From Phlebotomus papatasi (taxonomy: Eukaryota > Arthropoda > Insecta > Diptera > Psychodidae), in assembly GCF_024763615.1 (NCBI RefSeq), contig NC_077223.1:69936627-70000626 (forward strand): DNA of 64,000 nucleotides. Direction: 5' to 3'. The notes under the pieces were generated by a model. The model was not told where the DNA came from. It ran no database searches and saw nothing but the letters and a program-made list of their open reading frames with translations. The translations under genes were made by a program, and so were the position numbers. This document shows positions 46,693-57,849 of this stretch, one piece after another (the stretch's first letter is position 1; each line of letters opens with the position of its first letter).

Positions 46693-48401
46693 TACTCAAA
46701 TAAATCTGTGGCTTTAATTGGATGCAATGGTGTCTAATATGGATTCTGTGAACAAAACGGTCTGGTCAACGTCAAACTCAAAACAATTATCTTATTTTCA
46801 CTGGGTATATTAATATATTATAATATTTTCAAGATCGCAAATTCCGAAAATGAAACATTCGGATTTTTTTTATTAATTTGGATTTAAAAAAGTTTTTTTT
46901 ATTTATGGAGATTTAGCTGAGATTCTGTACAATCTTTTTTATGTGTTATAAACATAAAATATACTCAAAAAATATATATAACACCTGAAAATTCGTCCTT
47001 TAAACTCCGAGATATCACTTCGCTTTTAGGTTATAACAGTACATGAGGGGCAGTTTTATACAAGCTCATTGGGATTTTTCAGTGATCAATATAATGAACT
47101 ATTTTATGTGAAAACAACTTCAAATATTCATTGAAAAAGTTTTCCAGATCTTTAATCGATTAAGTCCGAAATTTCTAAAGTATATTACGAAAAAGAATAT
47201 TTTTAAAACAAAATTTAAAAAAAAAACAAAAATAATTTATAATTAATTTATGAGTACTCTCAAATTGTAGATATAACTATAATTCGTCAAAATATATTTT
47301 GTAAAATTATATAGCAATTTCGGCAGTATTATAAAGATTATTCATGATGATTTTAAAATTTTTGTAAATTACTGTTATATTAAAACAAACAAGGTATAAG
47401 GCGTTGCAACAATCACTGGTTTTCCAAAAGTTGTTTAACACCACTAAAAACCTTGTATTCGTAAATGAAACTATTAAAATTCAGCAATTAATAAGGAATT
47501 ATGACAATATCTCAAGTTTTCGGTCAAACTATAAAAAATATATTGTTTAAATTATGTACTTGCTCGATTTTTTGCATTTTAAAGTGTCATAAAGTCTTAA
47601 AATATTCATTTAAATCCAATTTTTGTGGGTGAATTCGGTAACACTCTGGCAATGACATATGAAAAATTTCGTTCGAAACTTAGAAGCATTTTCGAAAATG
47701 TGATTCGGTGACAGAATCACAAAATTGAAAAGTGACTAAATTTACAACTTTTAAAAGAAGTAGAATTTTCATCAAAGTTTCGATATTTATGGATCGAAAA
47801 ATTAAGCCCATTTTTGGAAAGATTTGTTGTTTTTTTTTTACTGAACAAAATTATTTATTTTTGCTAACCAAATATATATTTTTTTACTTTTCATTTGTTT
47901 TTGTCTTCTTTGAAGCTTCTAGGGGGGGGGGGCAGCTGCCCCCTGCCCCTAGCTGGGTACGCCCATGATTCTGTCTAACCGTGGCATCATCATTTGGTAA
48001 TGATAGAAGTCACATATTTAAAATTTCTTGCACTTCAAATGACAATTAGTTATATAAAATAAAACGATCAAGAAGGTCTATATTTGCAAAGATAATGACT
48101 GAGTAAAAAGATTTCATTAAAAAATCAATGAATCAAATTTTTGAAGTCAGGAGATGTTAGAAAAAAGCTCGATTGGCATTGTCGGGTTTCGAACTCACGT
48201 GTGTCAATGCCACAAAAATTACCAAATTTTTGTGGTATAATTATTTTGGTATAATAAATTTTTGCGGATTTATTACTTATAAGCTGATCCGTTTTTGCGT
48301 GAAATTATCCGTTCCTGGGGGACTTTAACGCATTTTGCTATTCAGATGAAAACATCTTCCCAACAATTTACCACAAAATTAAAAGATAAATCGTTTCTGT
48401 A
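46693..48401. other. Intergenic, repeat-like
   Basis: No gene recognised. A G-run followed by GCAGCTGCCCCCTGCCCCTAG (47922-47953) and 'GGGTACGCCCATGATT' resembles the end of an interspersed element, but no partner end is visible. Confidence 0.35.
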
Positions 48402-49421
48402 GGGGAGACTGGGGCAAAACTTCTCAAAACGCATATTTAATTCATTCACGAGCTCTGAGAAAACTTAAACCTTTTATAATGAGCATATTCTTATATGAAA
48501 TTTACTGCTCTACAACATTGCAGAAGACTATTTTCCTCTATCTCGAAAGAAATGTAATGTTCGAATCATTTTCTAAAAGTCGATTTTGTGGAGATTCTCA
48601 AAATTGCTGGGGCAAATTTTGTCAGTCTTCGGATAATTTGTGACGTTTTACTCTTGCAATCGTTAAAAATATCAAATAGACATATTTTTATAGGAAATTT
48701 ATTCCTCTATAACTTTGTCGAAGATAATTTTTCTCTATCTTAAACGAGAAATGTGCTTAAATTGAGCTAATCAGTATTGATATTTTCTGTAAGCCAAATA
48801 TTCCAAAAATAGGGCTCAAAATTTCATTATTTTTTATTTTTACATATAATCCTTAGGGCAGAATCACATTGACAGTAAAATGCTCACTGTCACCATCAAA
48901 GCCCTCACCGTATTTCGTTAATTTACTCATTTTCATTATAATTCTTACGCAAATTCTCAATTACCGTGTTACATTATCTCATACGCAATGACACTAGGCG
49001 AAAATAATATAAGAAAACTGAGAAAATAAAACTAAAATGTGATAAACGGTGAGCACAAAAACTGTACGAAAAACTGTAGTAAAAAAATCCTACAGTTTTT
49101 TTTGCTTACCGTTTATCGCATTTTAGTTTTATTTATTCAATTTTCTTATACTATTTTCACCTAGTGCCATTGGAGTATGAGATAAGGCAATACGGTAATT
49201 GAGAATTTGCGTAAGAATTGAAATGAAAATGCGTAAATCAAAGAAATACGGTTAGCATTTTACTGTCAATGTGATTCTGCCCTTACTCGAATCCCTTGAA
49301 ACTTTTTAAGTTTAAGAAGGTTCATGAAGGCTATCTATAATAAAGATTTCAAGCTTGAGTCTCTATTATTTTAGAAAATAGTGAATTTTTTTTGTTTTGA
49401 CAAATCTGCCCCAGTCTCCTC
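48402..49421. mobile_element. TA-flanked element, GGGGAGACTGGGGCAAA termini, copy B
   Basis: Termini GGGGAGACTGGGGCAAAAC and CTGCCCCAGTCTCCTC, with TA on both sides (48400-48401 and 49422-49423). It matches 33476-34387 and is interrupted by the fold-back element at 48856-49282. Confidence 0.8.
48856..49282. mobile_element. TTA-flanked fold-back MITE (PIF/Harbinger-like)
   Basis: Begins GGGCAGAATCACATTGACAG and ends in its inverse, flanked by TTA (48853-48855 and 49283-49285). The two arms pair over nearly their whole length of about 200 bp (AAATGCTNACNGT, AATTCTTACGCAAATTCTCA, CACTAGGNGAAAATA, CGGTGAGCA). A 3-bp TTA duplication with GG-initial termini is typical of PIF/Harbinger elements. 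Confidence 0.75.
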
Positions 49422-49578
49422 TATATATCAACTGTTACTAACAGGACTGAGTTTTAGTTCTGTTTATATCTTTTTATATTAAAACTAGCTCAAAACCCAG
49501 TTTGCAGTTTAGGGGTCAAACTGACCCGCAGTCTTCTACTAATTGTTGTGCACTTTAAATTTATAAAAAAAATTTATA

Positions 49579-49830
49579 CACTGAGAAAAAGGAGGGTGCG
49601 ATTAACTTTTTTTCCTCATAACTTTAACACTTTTTAGGTGTAAAAATATATCAACATTTTTTAATGTTAATTTTACACCTTTTTAAGGATAAAATTAACA
49701 TGAAAAAGGGTACCTTTTATCCCTAATACACCTATAAAGGGTAATATTTACATCGATTTCGAATCAATAATGCAGGGTAAAATTAACATTTCCGGAATGT
49801 TATTTTAACTTTTTCGGATTTCTCTCAGTG
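49579..49830 (+). mobile_element. CACTGAG-type MITE, copy 2
   Basis: Begins CACTGAGAAAAAGG and ends TTTCTCTCAGTG, flanked by TA on both sides (49577-49578 and 49831-49832). 252 bp, nearly the same as the inverted copy at 41858-42110, whose flanks are TG. Different 2-bp flanks for the two copies support a 2-bp target duplication. Confidence 0.75.
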
Positions 49831-50685
49831 TATACTTAGATTTTATTGGATGCATTAAATAAATTTCAACATTTTGACAAAAGTGTCAGTAGGGGTTCCC
49901 TGTCGAAGAGGTGTCTCTTCAACCCTAATTACGTTAAGTCGTCTCTCGGATTAAATCGTAAGTATGTCTAGGCCATAAGTGTGTCTAAGGCACTCTTTTC
50001 GCTTACGTCTTTTTTAACATCTTTGAGTTCTTTCTTAAACAGTTCTTCTTACACGACAATTCCCACACGTGCACACATTCTACCAAGAAGCGGTTCAGGA
50101 AACCATCTATCTTAGTTAATAAATTGGATTCACTTTTGAAATTGCACATAGCATCTAGAAAAGTCTCAATGCGTGTAATGAAACTTTTTCCTAAATACTT
50201 CGTGATATTGTTATTTTCATTATTTCAACAAATGCCATGGTTTATCAGGAAAACGTTTCTTTTAAGAAAATAAAAAAAAACTTTAACACCGATAATGCAT
50301 ATCGCAAGACTCACCAAACAAAACACCAATGTTATTATCAAGGAGAGGCTCGCCTAATTAAAATTCAAGGGAATAGTGCAATATTTTGACTACACATGCA
50401 ATTTCATCCTTAATTATGCCATGAATAAAAAAAGGTAAGTTCATTAAAGGTACTCGTGCAATTAATTTAAAAATTGCTTCCAGCTATAATACAAAAAAAA
50501 ACTCTTTTAAAAAGGCGTTTAATTGGAATTTCCAAGGAAGAGACGAGAGTTTAATAGATATTCTTTCTACTAAATGATTTAATAATTTAAAGAACGCAAG
50601 TATACTTGAATCAAAAGGAAATTTATTGTTTACTCAGAAAGACAAGAAGATTCCTGGATGACTTCTAGAGACTCGACTTCTGGCG
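49831..50685. other. Flank downstream of RidA, nothing recognised
   Basis: AT-rich. About 49930-49990 carries GTCGTCTCTCGGATTAAATC, a motif of the family seen near 8870. No gene. Confidence 0.35.
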
Positions 50686-51452
50686 TCATGTAGAGATGGT
50701 CTTGACGTCTCCAGTGAGGGCTACAGCTTCAATCTCTACCCTGGCCTTTAGTGGCAAATTGGCCACAGCAAAGCATGAACGTGCCGGGAAATCATGGGTG
50801 AAAACTGAAAGAAAATTTCCACAGATTCACATTGCAATGATCCCTGAAATTTGGTGTCATGTCTGGCTGGGTAGCAAGTTGAGAGTCTGACAAACAGAAC
50901 CATAAAGAGCTTATCTTGTCTCTATGTTTCCAATAGCTAATCTCAAGTACTGCCCCAGAGAGGTACAGAGATATTTTTTTTAGTCTCCACATCTCAAAAT
51001 TACTCAAATTGATTCAATAAACAAGACAAAAAAAAATCAACTCAAGAAGCACAAAAATACTGTACAATTATCAGTTATTGAACCTTTGAACTTACCCTTC
51101 TTGTATTCCTCATTGAACTTGGGCATATCATCAATGTCTCCCAGGAAGACAGTCACCTTCACCACCTTGTCTATTCCCGAATCCGCCGCCTCCAGGATTG
51201 TCCGGAGATTCTTAAGAGCTTGAGATGTCTCAGGAACAATCCCACCAGGAACGAGTTTCAATGTGTCCTTGTCCATTCCCAGACATCCGGACACGTAAAC
51301 TGTTCGGTCGGCGACAATGGCTTGACTGAAAAATGCCGGTCACCCTCAAAATTGAGCATTTTGACCCCAAAAATCCACAATTCTCACCTGTATGGAGCAC
51401 TGACTTTGCCAGCAAGGGCAGTTGAGATGATTTTTCTGGTCAGAGAAGCCAT
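50686..51452 (-). CDS. RidA: RidA / UK114 family imine deaminase (2-iminobutanoate/2-iminopropanoate deaminase)
   Basis: The enzyme hydrolyses reactive enamines/imines released by PLP enzymes (for example after threonine or serine dehydration), protecting other PLP enzymes. It works as a trimer in cytosol or mitochondria. Three exons on the - strand: 51452-51388 (MASLTRKIISTALAGKVSAP), 51325-51096 and 50804-50686, joined at CAG|GTGAGA, GG|GTAAGT and T-rich CAG acceptors. All phases fit and give 137 aa, the usual length. Family signatures visible: APYSQAI at the start, YVSGCLGMD, LVPGGIVPETSQALKNL, then PARSCFAVANLP with the substrate-binding Arg, and VEIEAVAL with the conserved Glu. The stop is TGA at 50688-50686. 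The start is the only Met in frame near the conserved N-terminus. Drosophila calls the orthologue UK114. Confidence 0.93.
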
Positions 51453-51730
51453 TTTACAGACAGATTTACTGGGAGTTTTTTGGGTCACGAGAACACTACA
51501 GAAGCACTCGGCAAACTGTGATCGTTTGTTTGACAATCCAAGTGGCCCCACGTTTGATAATAATGACCTTGTGGAGCTCACTGTTTGCCCCCACTACCAC
51601 GATTCCAGAATAAATTTTGCTTCTGGCGGGAACTTCTACAGCATTTTGCTTATCAATAGGCGCGAAACGCTCTAAGAGGGATTATCTCTTAAATTAAAAG
51701 AACACCCGCCGAAACCAAAACATTTTCACC

Positions 51731-51742
51731 GCCATCTAGTGG
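51731..51742 (-). promoter_or_regulatory. CTCF-like core motif
   Basis: GCCATCTAGTGG; its complement CCACTAGATGGC matches the CTCF core CCASYAGRKGGC at every position. It lies about 280 bp upstream of the RidA start and 120 bp upstream of the tRNA-Glu. A single 12-base match can arise by chance, so the role (insulator) is inference. Confidence 0.4.
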
Positions 51743-51864
51743 GCAAATAGAAATGTCAAATAGTTTGCGATTTGAACTCGCACTCTAATTACGTAAGAGC
51801 AGTAATATTGTTATTGATTGAAAAACCATCTATTACATTCAATAAATAATAATTCATAAACAAG

Positions 51865-51936
51865 TCCCATGTGGTCTAGTGGCTAGGATATCTGGCTTTC
51901 ACCCAGAAGGCCCGGGTTCGATTCCCGGCATGGGAA
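51865..51936 (+). tRNA. tRNA-Glu (UUC anticodon)
   Basis: A 72-nt cloverleaf. The acceptor stem TCCCATG pairs with CATGGGA (discriminator A). The anticodon stem TCTGG/CCAGA frames the loop CTTTCAC with anticodon TTC. The B box GGTTCGATTCC lies in the T arm and the A box TGGTCTAGTGGCTAGGAT spans the D arm. No intron. CCA is not encoded, as usual in eukaryotes. A run of seven T follows at 51937-51943, a Pol III terminator. It lies between RidA (-) and eIF2B-gamma (+). Confidence 0.97.
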
Positions 51937-51943
51937 TTTTTTT

Positions 51944-52802
51944 CTTTAATCCCCCGCAACTCGCAATGTGATGTATTAAAAATTACTCGAAAATACCAAT
52001 ATTTTAATAATTATTCTTTTGAAATTGAAGTCTCATATACCATAACAATAGTTACCCTAATGTGTAAATAAGAACCATTTGAATACCATGCCTCATATTG
52101 TAATAATAATAGCTTTCTCAGACAAAAATTGCTTCAATTTATTTTTAGAAAAATATCTGCGCCAATCTGCGCTATTGCTTTGTTACAGTTAGAAAAATAT
52201 ATATTTGGGGTCGTTTTTGGTTGTATGGACCGGAGTAAGTCCGACAGTCAAAACGTAAAGTAGTAGAAGAAGAAGAAGAAATTTGTGATAATTTAAACTG
52301 CCATTTCTTATTGCGGCCCTCGAAAAAGTTTGCTCGATGAAAGTTGCAATCACCCCGACTTTCATGCATTCTTAGGTTGCTTGTAAAGAATCTAATATAC
52401 TATAAGCTCATCCGAGCTAATTAGTGAAATTTTTGTAAGGTTCGGATTGCTCACAAAAGTTCTGAATTCATTATAAAGAATCAGAGTTGTAGAAGACAGC
52501 TGAAACCAACCTAAAATCTTGCTTGAGAATGCCTTGTAATAGGATACGAAACGAAGACCTTCAGATTAAGAGCCTTGCAAGGTGAATTTAGGTAATCTAA
52601 ACTAGTGACCGCATCAGGAACAGGTGGTTGAAAATAAATTAATGAATTCAACTTAAATTTCGAATATAATAGACTGTGTTAAATTCAGGCATTTTATGTC
52701 GAAATTTCAAATTTCAACCGAATTACTGAAAAATTCGTGAGTGAAACTATTTGAAATTCAGCGATTTTTAGTCCATCTTCATACTCATATTAAAGGTATA
52801 TA
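51944..52802. other. Intergenic, nothing recognised
   Basis: AT-rich, with a GAA/AAG run near 52266-52280. No gene or element identified. Confidence 0.4.
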
Positions 52803-53135
52803 CAGTAGACTTTCGCTTACTCGTGGACTTTTTTTCGGGTGACATAAAAAAGTCCGTGAGACAGTTGAATTTTTAAAATTTTGTTGACATATTTCCCCGT
52901 TTTAGGTTTTTTTTGCACTAAATGTGCTCTATCTACTGTTTCTTTGTCACTGTAACTTTTTTTTTTGATAGTACGCATGTTTAGAGAGAATATCCATTCA
53001 GTCAGGTCAGGATTCACTCCACAAATTTTCAATATAAACAAAAAAATTGTTCGATTTCAAACAATTTGATGTGTTTCAATCTCAAAATCCGTGTGACATT
53101 TTGGTCCAGCTCTCACGGATAAGCGAGAGTCTACT
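52803..53135. mobile_element. pogo-type MITE, CAGTAGACTTTCGCTTA termini
   Basis: Begins CAGTAGACTTTCGCTTACTC and ends AAGCGAGAGTCTACT, with TA on the left and TTA on the right. A further partial end, AATTAGCGAGAGTCTG...ACTGTA, lies at 53260-53291. Same terminal family as 11688, 45599 and 57564. The right terminus is slightly eroded. Confidence 0.65.
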
Positions 53136-53908
53136 TTACTGATATTTATTATAAATTTCCTGAAAAATGTTCAATTATGAAAAATAACACAAATAATAAA
53201 AATGACAACATTTTTGAAATGTAACTGTCGCCTGAATTAAAAAGTGGTCGGATCTTAAAAGAACCGAATTAGCGAGAGTCTGTTTACTGTATGTCTGTTC
53301 AACATATCAACAGTCCCATTCCATACTATTCTACCTCAAAATGACAAATTTTAAGGAGAACCATTTGGAGTTCTCGAATTCTTAAGCTTTTAATGTAATA
53401 TTTTTCTGAAAAAAAAATGAATAAATAAAAATCTCATCAATCACCCAAACATCGGATGATCACGAAATTATCACCAGTAACACCAGTAACAACATAATCT
53501 CTCGGAGTGATCTAATTCCAAGTCAATTTAGAAAAATATGAAATTGAGTTGTCGATATAGGGAGTTCCGTTTTAAAAGATACTCTCGGGACCGAAAAACT
53601 GCACAATAATTCATTCTCACCATACAAAAAATTGTATACCCGCAGGAGATATCCTTGGAATAAGTTAGGGAAACACGGTTTCATCGCCAACGGTTCATAA
53701 TAAGATAAACATGTTTTCATACATAAACGGTTTACTAATATATTTGCATACATTTAGGAGCATTTCAATTCAAGTATGATTTTATAAATATTCTCCAAAT
53801 ATTAGGCAATTTACATCAGCCTTTTAATCCGTGTCTGTCGTTACTTAAACCGAAACTCTCTGTATTAATCAGAGAAAAACTTTACAACTTTTTTTTAATA
53901 GGTTCGAA

Positions 53909-53975
53909 AGGGAACACTGGGAACCGCCGGGAACACCGGGAACACCAGGAACCGCCGGGAACCGCCGGGAACACC
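53909..53975. repeat. Short GC-rich tandem repeat (CCGGGAACR units)
   Basis: About seven units of 'GGGAACACC'/'GGGAACCGCC' (9-10 bp) in an AT-rich setting. Simple tandem repeat. Confidence 0.8.
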
Positions 53976-54756
53976 TATAGATACTTGTGACAAAATTATG
54001 AAATTTATTTGATCTCCAAATATCATATCCTAAATGAAACAGAGTAGGGTTTCAATAGGTCCTAGTTCTGACACGAGTTCTTAAAGTATCAATAGGTGTT
54101 CCTTTTACTCTAATGTCTTATTTTTAACTGTTGATGCTTTGCTTTGCGTATAATCAAAAGAATCTGAAAGATTGAAAGCATTTTTGTGAATTTATGCGAA
54201 GAAACAGCGAAGTACACGTAACTCTGTATACGACCCTGTGCTATATACAATTGATATTTGACAAAAAATACGTAAATCATTGTCTAGTAGTCTATCTATG
54301 AGAATATTCAATTACATTCGAGTATGCAATTTTATCGTTCTTTTTTTTATTATATTACATGTAAATAACCTTCGATTTAACAGTACTATTTTTTAAAATA
54401 AAAAAATCGTATTCAAACCTTACATAACCTACAAAATCAAGCACTTTCTTAAATTTCCAAAAATTCTTTTCACAGATTTATTCTAAATATTTATAAATAT
54501 TTTTTTGTTGAAATCCTTTTTTTAATAGACCTATTAATAGACTAAAATTAATAATATTTTTGCTTTTTGTTGAATGGCAGTGGCAATAATCGAGTTTGAT
54601 AAAACCACGTGGTAGATGGCAAGCGAGTATCTTGCGAAGTTTTCCTCATTGACTCATTTTGTGTTCATGTGCTTACGCGTGCTTACGTGTGTGTGATTAG
54701 AAATTTGTGCAAAAATCGCGAAATACAGCGTGAAAAGTGTTTGATCCTGTCCAAAA
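53976..54756. promoter_or_regulatory. Upstream region of eIF2B-gamma
   Basis: The first 550 bp are featureless. The last 160 bp before ATG are GC-richer and should hold the promoter and leader. An E-box CACGTG (54606-54611) and an AP-1-like TGACTCA (54650-54656) are visible. Their use is unproven. No TATA box or clear initiator. Confidence 0.3.
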
Positions 54757-56226
54757 ATGCCCTTTTCCAGCCTCCAAGCAGTTGTCCTGGCCGCCGGGAC
54801 GGGTACGAGGTATCCAGAGCTGACAAGTGGGATTCCTAAATGTCTAATGCCGGTGGGACCTTTTCCCATGATCTGGTATCCCCTGAATACACTCCAGAAA
54901 TCCGGATTCCAGGGTTTGTCATCCAGGAAAATCCCTTCTGCTCCCTTGCTAATTGATTTTATTTGACCAGGTGCCACGGTGGTTGTGCTAGAGACGCAAA
55001 AGTCAGAGATTCAGCAGGCTCTAGAGAAGACTCCGCTGACGATCAAGGTGGACTTTGCCACCATCCCGGCGGACTCTGACTTTGGCACCGCCGAATCCCT
55101 GGTTCACATCCAGCACAGGATTGACCGTGACATCGTGGTGATGTCCTGTGATTCTGTCACGAATTTCGACCTGGAACCCCTCGTGTCCATGTTCGATCAG
55201 AATGACGCTACCCTGGCCACGATGTTTTTCGACGCTGAGACTCTTCCATCTATCCCAATTCCTGGGCCCAAATCCACAAAACAGGTCAATGAGAGGGAAC
55301 TTGTAGGCGTTCATTTAGCTACAAATAGGCTCCTCTTCACTGGATACTTCAGTGACTACGAGGAGAGTTTTGATGTTTCCGGAAGGCTGCTGCGAAAGTT
55401 TGGTCGGGTGTGTATGTTTACCCGGCTCCTTGATTCTCATATTTACGTGATGAAGCGCTGGGTGGTGGACTTCCTGGCCAACAGCCGACACTTTGGAACC
55501 ATTAAGAATGAACTCCTGCCGTATCTCGTGAAGAAGCAACTGTCAAAGCCCAAGGTGCCTCCGGAAAGTGAGGGAGGAGCCTCAGAATACAACGTTAATG
55601 TCAAATTGGATGACATCTTTCACGTAAGTCCTCAAAAACTCAATTTTTGTTTCAGCTATTCATTTCCCTAAATTCTTCAGTACGCCTGTGATGGAGACGT
55701 CCTGAAGAGGATCAAGGAGAAGACCAACAAAAGCACTCCCTACAGCTCAGACATCATCAAAGTATTTGCCAAAATGGTGCCTAAAGAGTTCTTCGGGCTC
55801 CGCGTCAACACCATCAGCAACTACTGCGTGGCCAACAAGAGCATCCTCGGTGATTGGGAGAACATTATGGGATCCACAGCGCCCCCTCTTATTTCCCCAT
55901 CTTGCGACAACAAATGCACCCAAATGAATCTCTGTGCTGTGGCTGAGGGAAGCATCATTGGGGAGAAGACCTCCCTCAAGAGCTGCAGCATTGCCTCCAA
56001 TTGTACCATCAATCCCAAGACACGCATCACAGACTCCATCATCATGAAGGGAGTAACGATTGAGGAGGGAGTAGTTATCGATAGTTGCATCATCTGCGAA
56101 AATGCCATTGTACGACAGGGATCAGAACTCAAGAACTGCATCGTTGGACGCTTCTATGTCGTTCAGGATCAGACCAAGGCTGAAAAAATGCTCCTAGCCC
56201 ATTCTGAAGCCTGTATCGAAATCTAG
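54757..56226 (+). CDS. eIF2Bgamma: Translation initiation factor eIF2B subunit gamma
   Basis: With the epsilon subunit this forms the catalytic sub-complex of eIF2B, the guanine nucleotide exchange factor for eIF2 that controls translation initiation and the integrated stress response. Three exons: 54757-54913, 54971-55623 and 55681-56226, with introns of only 57 bp each (CAGG|GTTTGT, CAC|GTAAGT; acceptors TTTGACCAG and AATTCTTCAG). Phases fit and give 451 aa (human subunit: 452). The N-terminal nucleotidyltransferase-like domain opens with LQAVVLAAGTGTRYPELTSG then IPKCLMPV and GTAESL. The C-terminal hexapeptide repeats form a left-handed beta helix (GSIIGEKTSLKSCSI, NAIVRQGSELKNCIVG), and the chain ends ACIEI. 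ATG context AAAATGCC is good. Drosophila orthologue eIF2Bgamma. All features look intact. Confidence 0.95.
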
Positions 56227-56329
56227 CCGGATTCTTACCTTCTTTTTTTAATCGTGATGTGAGACTGAGGATTTGTTTAATATTTCTTACTGATCATTTC
56301 TCTTCATTGTTTTTAAGAATCTTCTTTTG

Positions 56330-56335
56330 AATAAA
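56330..56335 (+). terminator. Polyadenylation signal AATAAA of eIF2B-gamma
   Basis: Canonical AATAAA about 105 bases after the stop codon, giving a short 3' UTR. Confidence 0.75.
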
Positions 56336-56600
56336 ATCCGTGCAGCATTCTTCAATGTCTTTTACTTTTCATTTCTTTGATTCGAATGAAACATCCTGAC
56401 GTATTAATTACTTAAATTCTGCTAGTCAAACTTCAACAGGTCACTAGGTAAGAAGTAATGACGTCTTTATAAGGTTCTCATGTCACTCAGTAAGCCTTGT
56501 TACATGGGAATGCATGGCTTGCTTAAACATTTGAAAATTATATATCGTTTGGTCATGGTCACCCAATTTGCGTTCACCGCCGACTTCTCAAGGTCGCATA

Positions 56601-57336
56601 GGGCAAAGCGCGCTACCTTCGGACGACTGAATCCTCGGACAACTCAATTTTTTTCTATGTTCTTAACCCATTTCTTACCATGGTATTATACATCATACGC
56701 AAATTGAGTGATTTTAGATGATTTATTCCTGGGCAACTTTTAACAGAATTGCTGTCGGGAATGGATTTTTAGTAACTATAGTTCTTCAAATACTCGGGAA
56801 AAATAGGCCGACAAAGATAGAAATGCATTTTGTTGTTCTTTTTTCGCTTCGTGGAAGGTCATGCAAAATTTTTGCTCAAAATGGCGGATGAAAAATGCGA
56901 CATCCCGTCGAATTAGTTAAAATTGGCCTCTTTCCTGATTTGAATTCTAGTTGCCAATTTGTTTTCTTGGATAGTTACTTTATCTAAAGCAGTAGAGTTG
57001 GTAATGAATTAATGCTCAGAATTTAAATTCAGTGACCGTTAAGACGTGTGTTTGACAGGGGCCCCCCGCGCCCCCTTAATAGGTAAAATTTTTTTCTTTT
57101 CAAAAATTCATCTATTAATCTGTAGGAAACTAATTCCAAAATATAAACATTCTATCTCAAGTATTTCTGATACATTGACTGAATGGGTTAATAGATTTGT
57201 CCCGTGGCTCTTTTCAGGAAATTTTTGAGTCATTGGACAAGCTATTAAAATATTTTAGTATAATGGGTCAAATTAATTTAAAACATTGAAAAAAAAATTC
57301 GAAGCATAAGTTGTCCGAAGGTAGCGCACTTTCCTT
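56601..57336. mobile_element. MITE with GGGCAAAGCGCGCTACC termini, hosting a TTAA MITE
   Basis: Left GCGCTACCTTCGGACGAC is mirrored at the right by GTTGTCCGAAGGTAGCGC. TA flanks both ends. The interior is almost wholly the TTAA-flanked element at 56667-57187. Confidence 0.65.
56667..57187. mobile_element. TTAA-flanked MITE (piggyBac-like), copy 2
   Basis: Inverted copy of 4091-4618, flanked by TTAA (56663-56666 and 57188-57191). Terminal words CCCATTTCTTACCATGG and ACATTGACTGAATGGG. Shared interior GACATCCCGTCGAATT and AAATTCAGTGACCGTTAAGA. Confidence 0.8.
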
Positions 57337-57396
57337 TAATTTTGCCTCTAATCGATTGTTTTTTTTAAATTTCAATATCGTACAGTGAGACCAGTA

Positions 57397-57846
57397 GGGG
57401 AATTCTGTAAAAGTATGACAAAGTCATATGACATTTAATTTTTTTGTGTGTAAATTCAGAAGAACTAATCAAAAATTCGATTCATATCAATGGCAAATAG
57501 CTTTGTATAACTAACTCCTTGCAATATTCATTCATTTCCTTTCATTTGCTTCCGAATTAACTACAGTAGATGACTATCGCTCAATTGGCTCTTTTTCAAT
57601 CGGGCGAAAAATTTTGTTGACTATTTGCACGTTTAGTTATGAAGCTAATTTGCTCTAATTCTTCCTATTTTATCGTGATTCTTTATAATTGAGCGCTTTT
57701 CGTGGAATTTGCAAAGGCTTGACGCCCAAATCCCCCAAATCTATCGGTATACCGGATAATATTTTGCCCCAAATGCCCATTTGAGAGAGAGTCTACTGTA
57801 TGAAAAATTGTGGTATGACATTGTCATAGCGTTACAGAATTTCCCT
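57397..57846. mobile_element. TA-flanked MITE, GGGGAATTCTGTAA termini, hosting a pogo MITE
   Basis: Begins GGGGAATTCTGTAAAAGTATG and ends GTTACAGAATTTCCCT with TA on both sides (57395-57396 and 57847-57848), interrupted by 57564-57798. Paired inner words GACAAAGTCATATGACA and TATGACATTGTCATA. Confidence 0.7.
57564..57798. mobile_element. pogo-type MITE, uninterrupted copy
   Basis: 235 bp with ends CAGTAGATGACTATCGCTC and TTGAGAGAGAGTCTACTG, flanked by TA (57562-57563 and 57799-57800). It is the empty-site counterpart of 11688-13536: GCTCTAATTCTTCCTAT here against GCTCAAATTCGC plus a 1.6 kb insert there. Confidence 0.8.
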
Positions 57847-57849
57847 TAA

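Noticed and set aside
48170..48225. tRNA-like B box (GAGTTCGAAACCCGAC on the minus strand)
   Set aside because: No A box or cloverleaf could be formed around it.
54609..54839. Upstream frame overlapping the eIF2B-gamma start
   Set aside because: It does not begin with ATG and is a shadow of the real start region.
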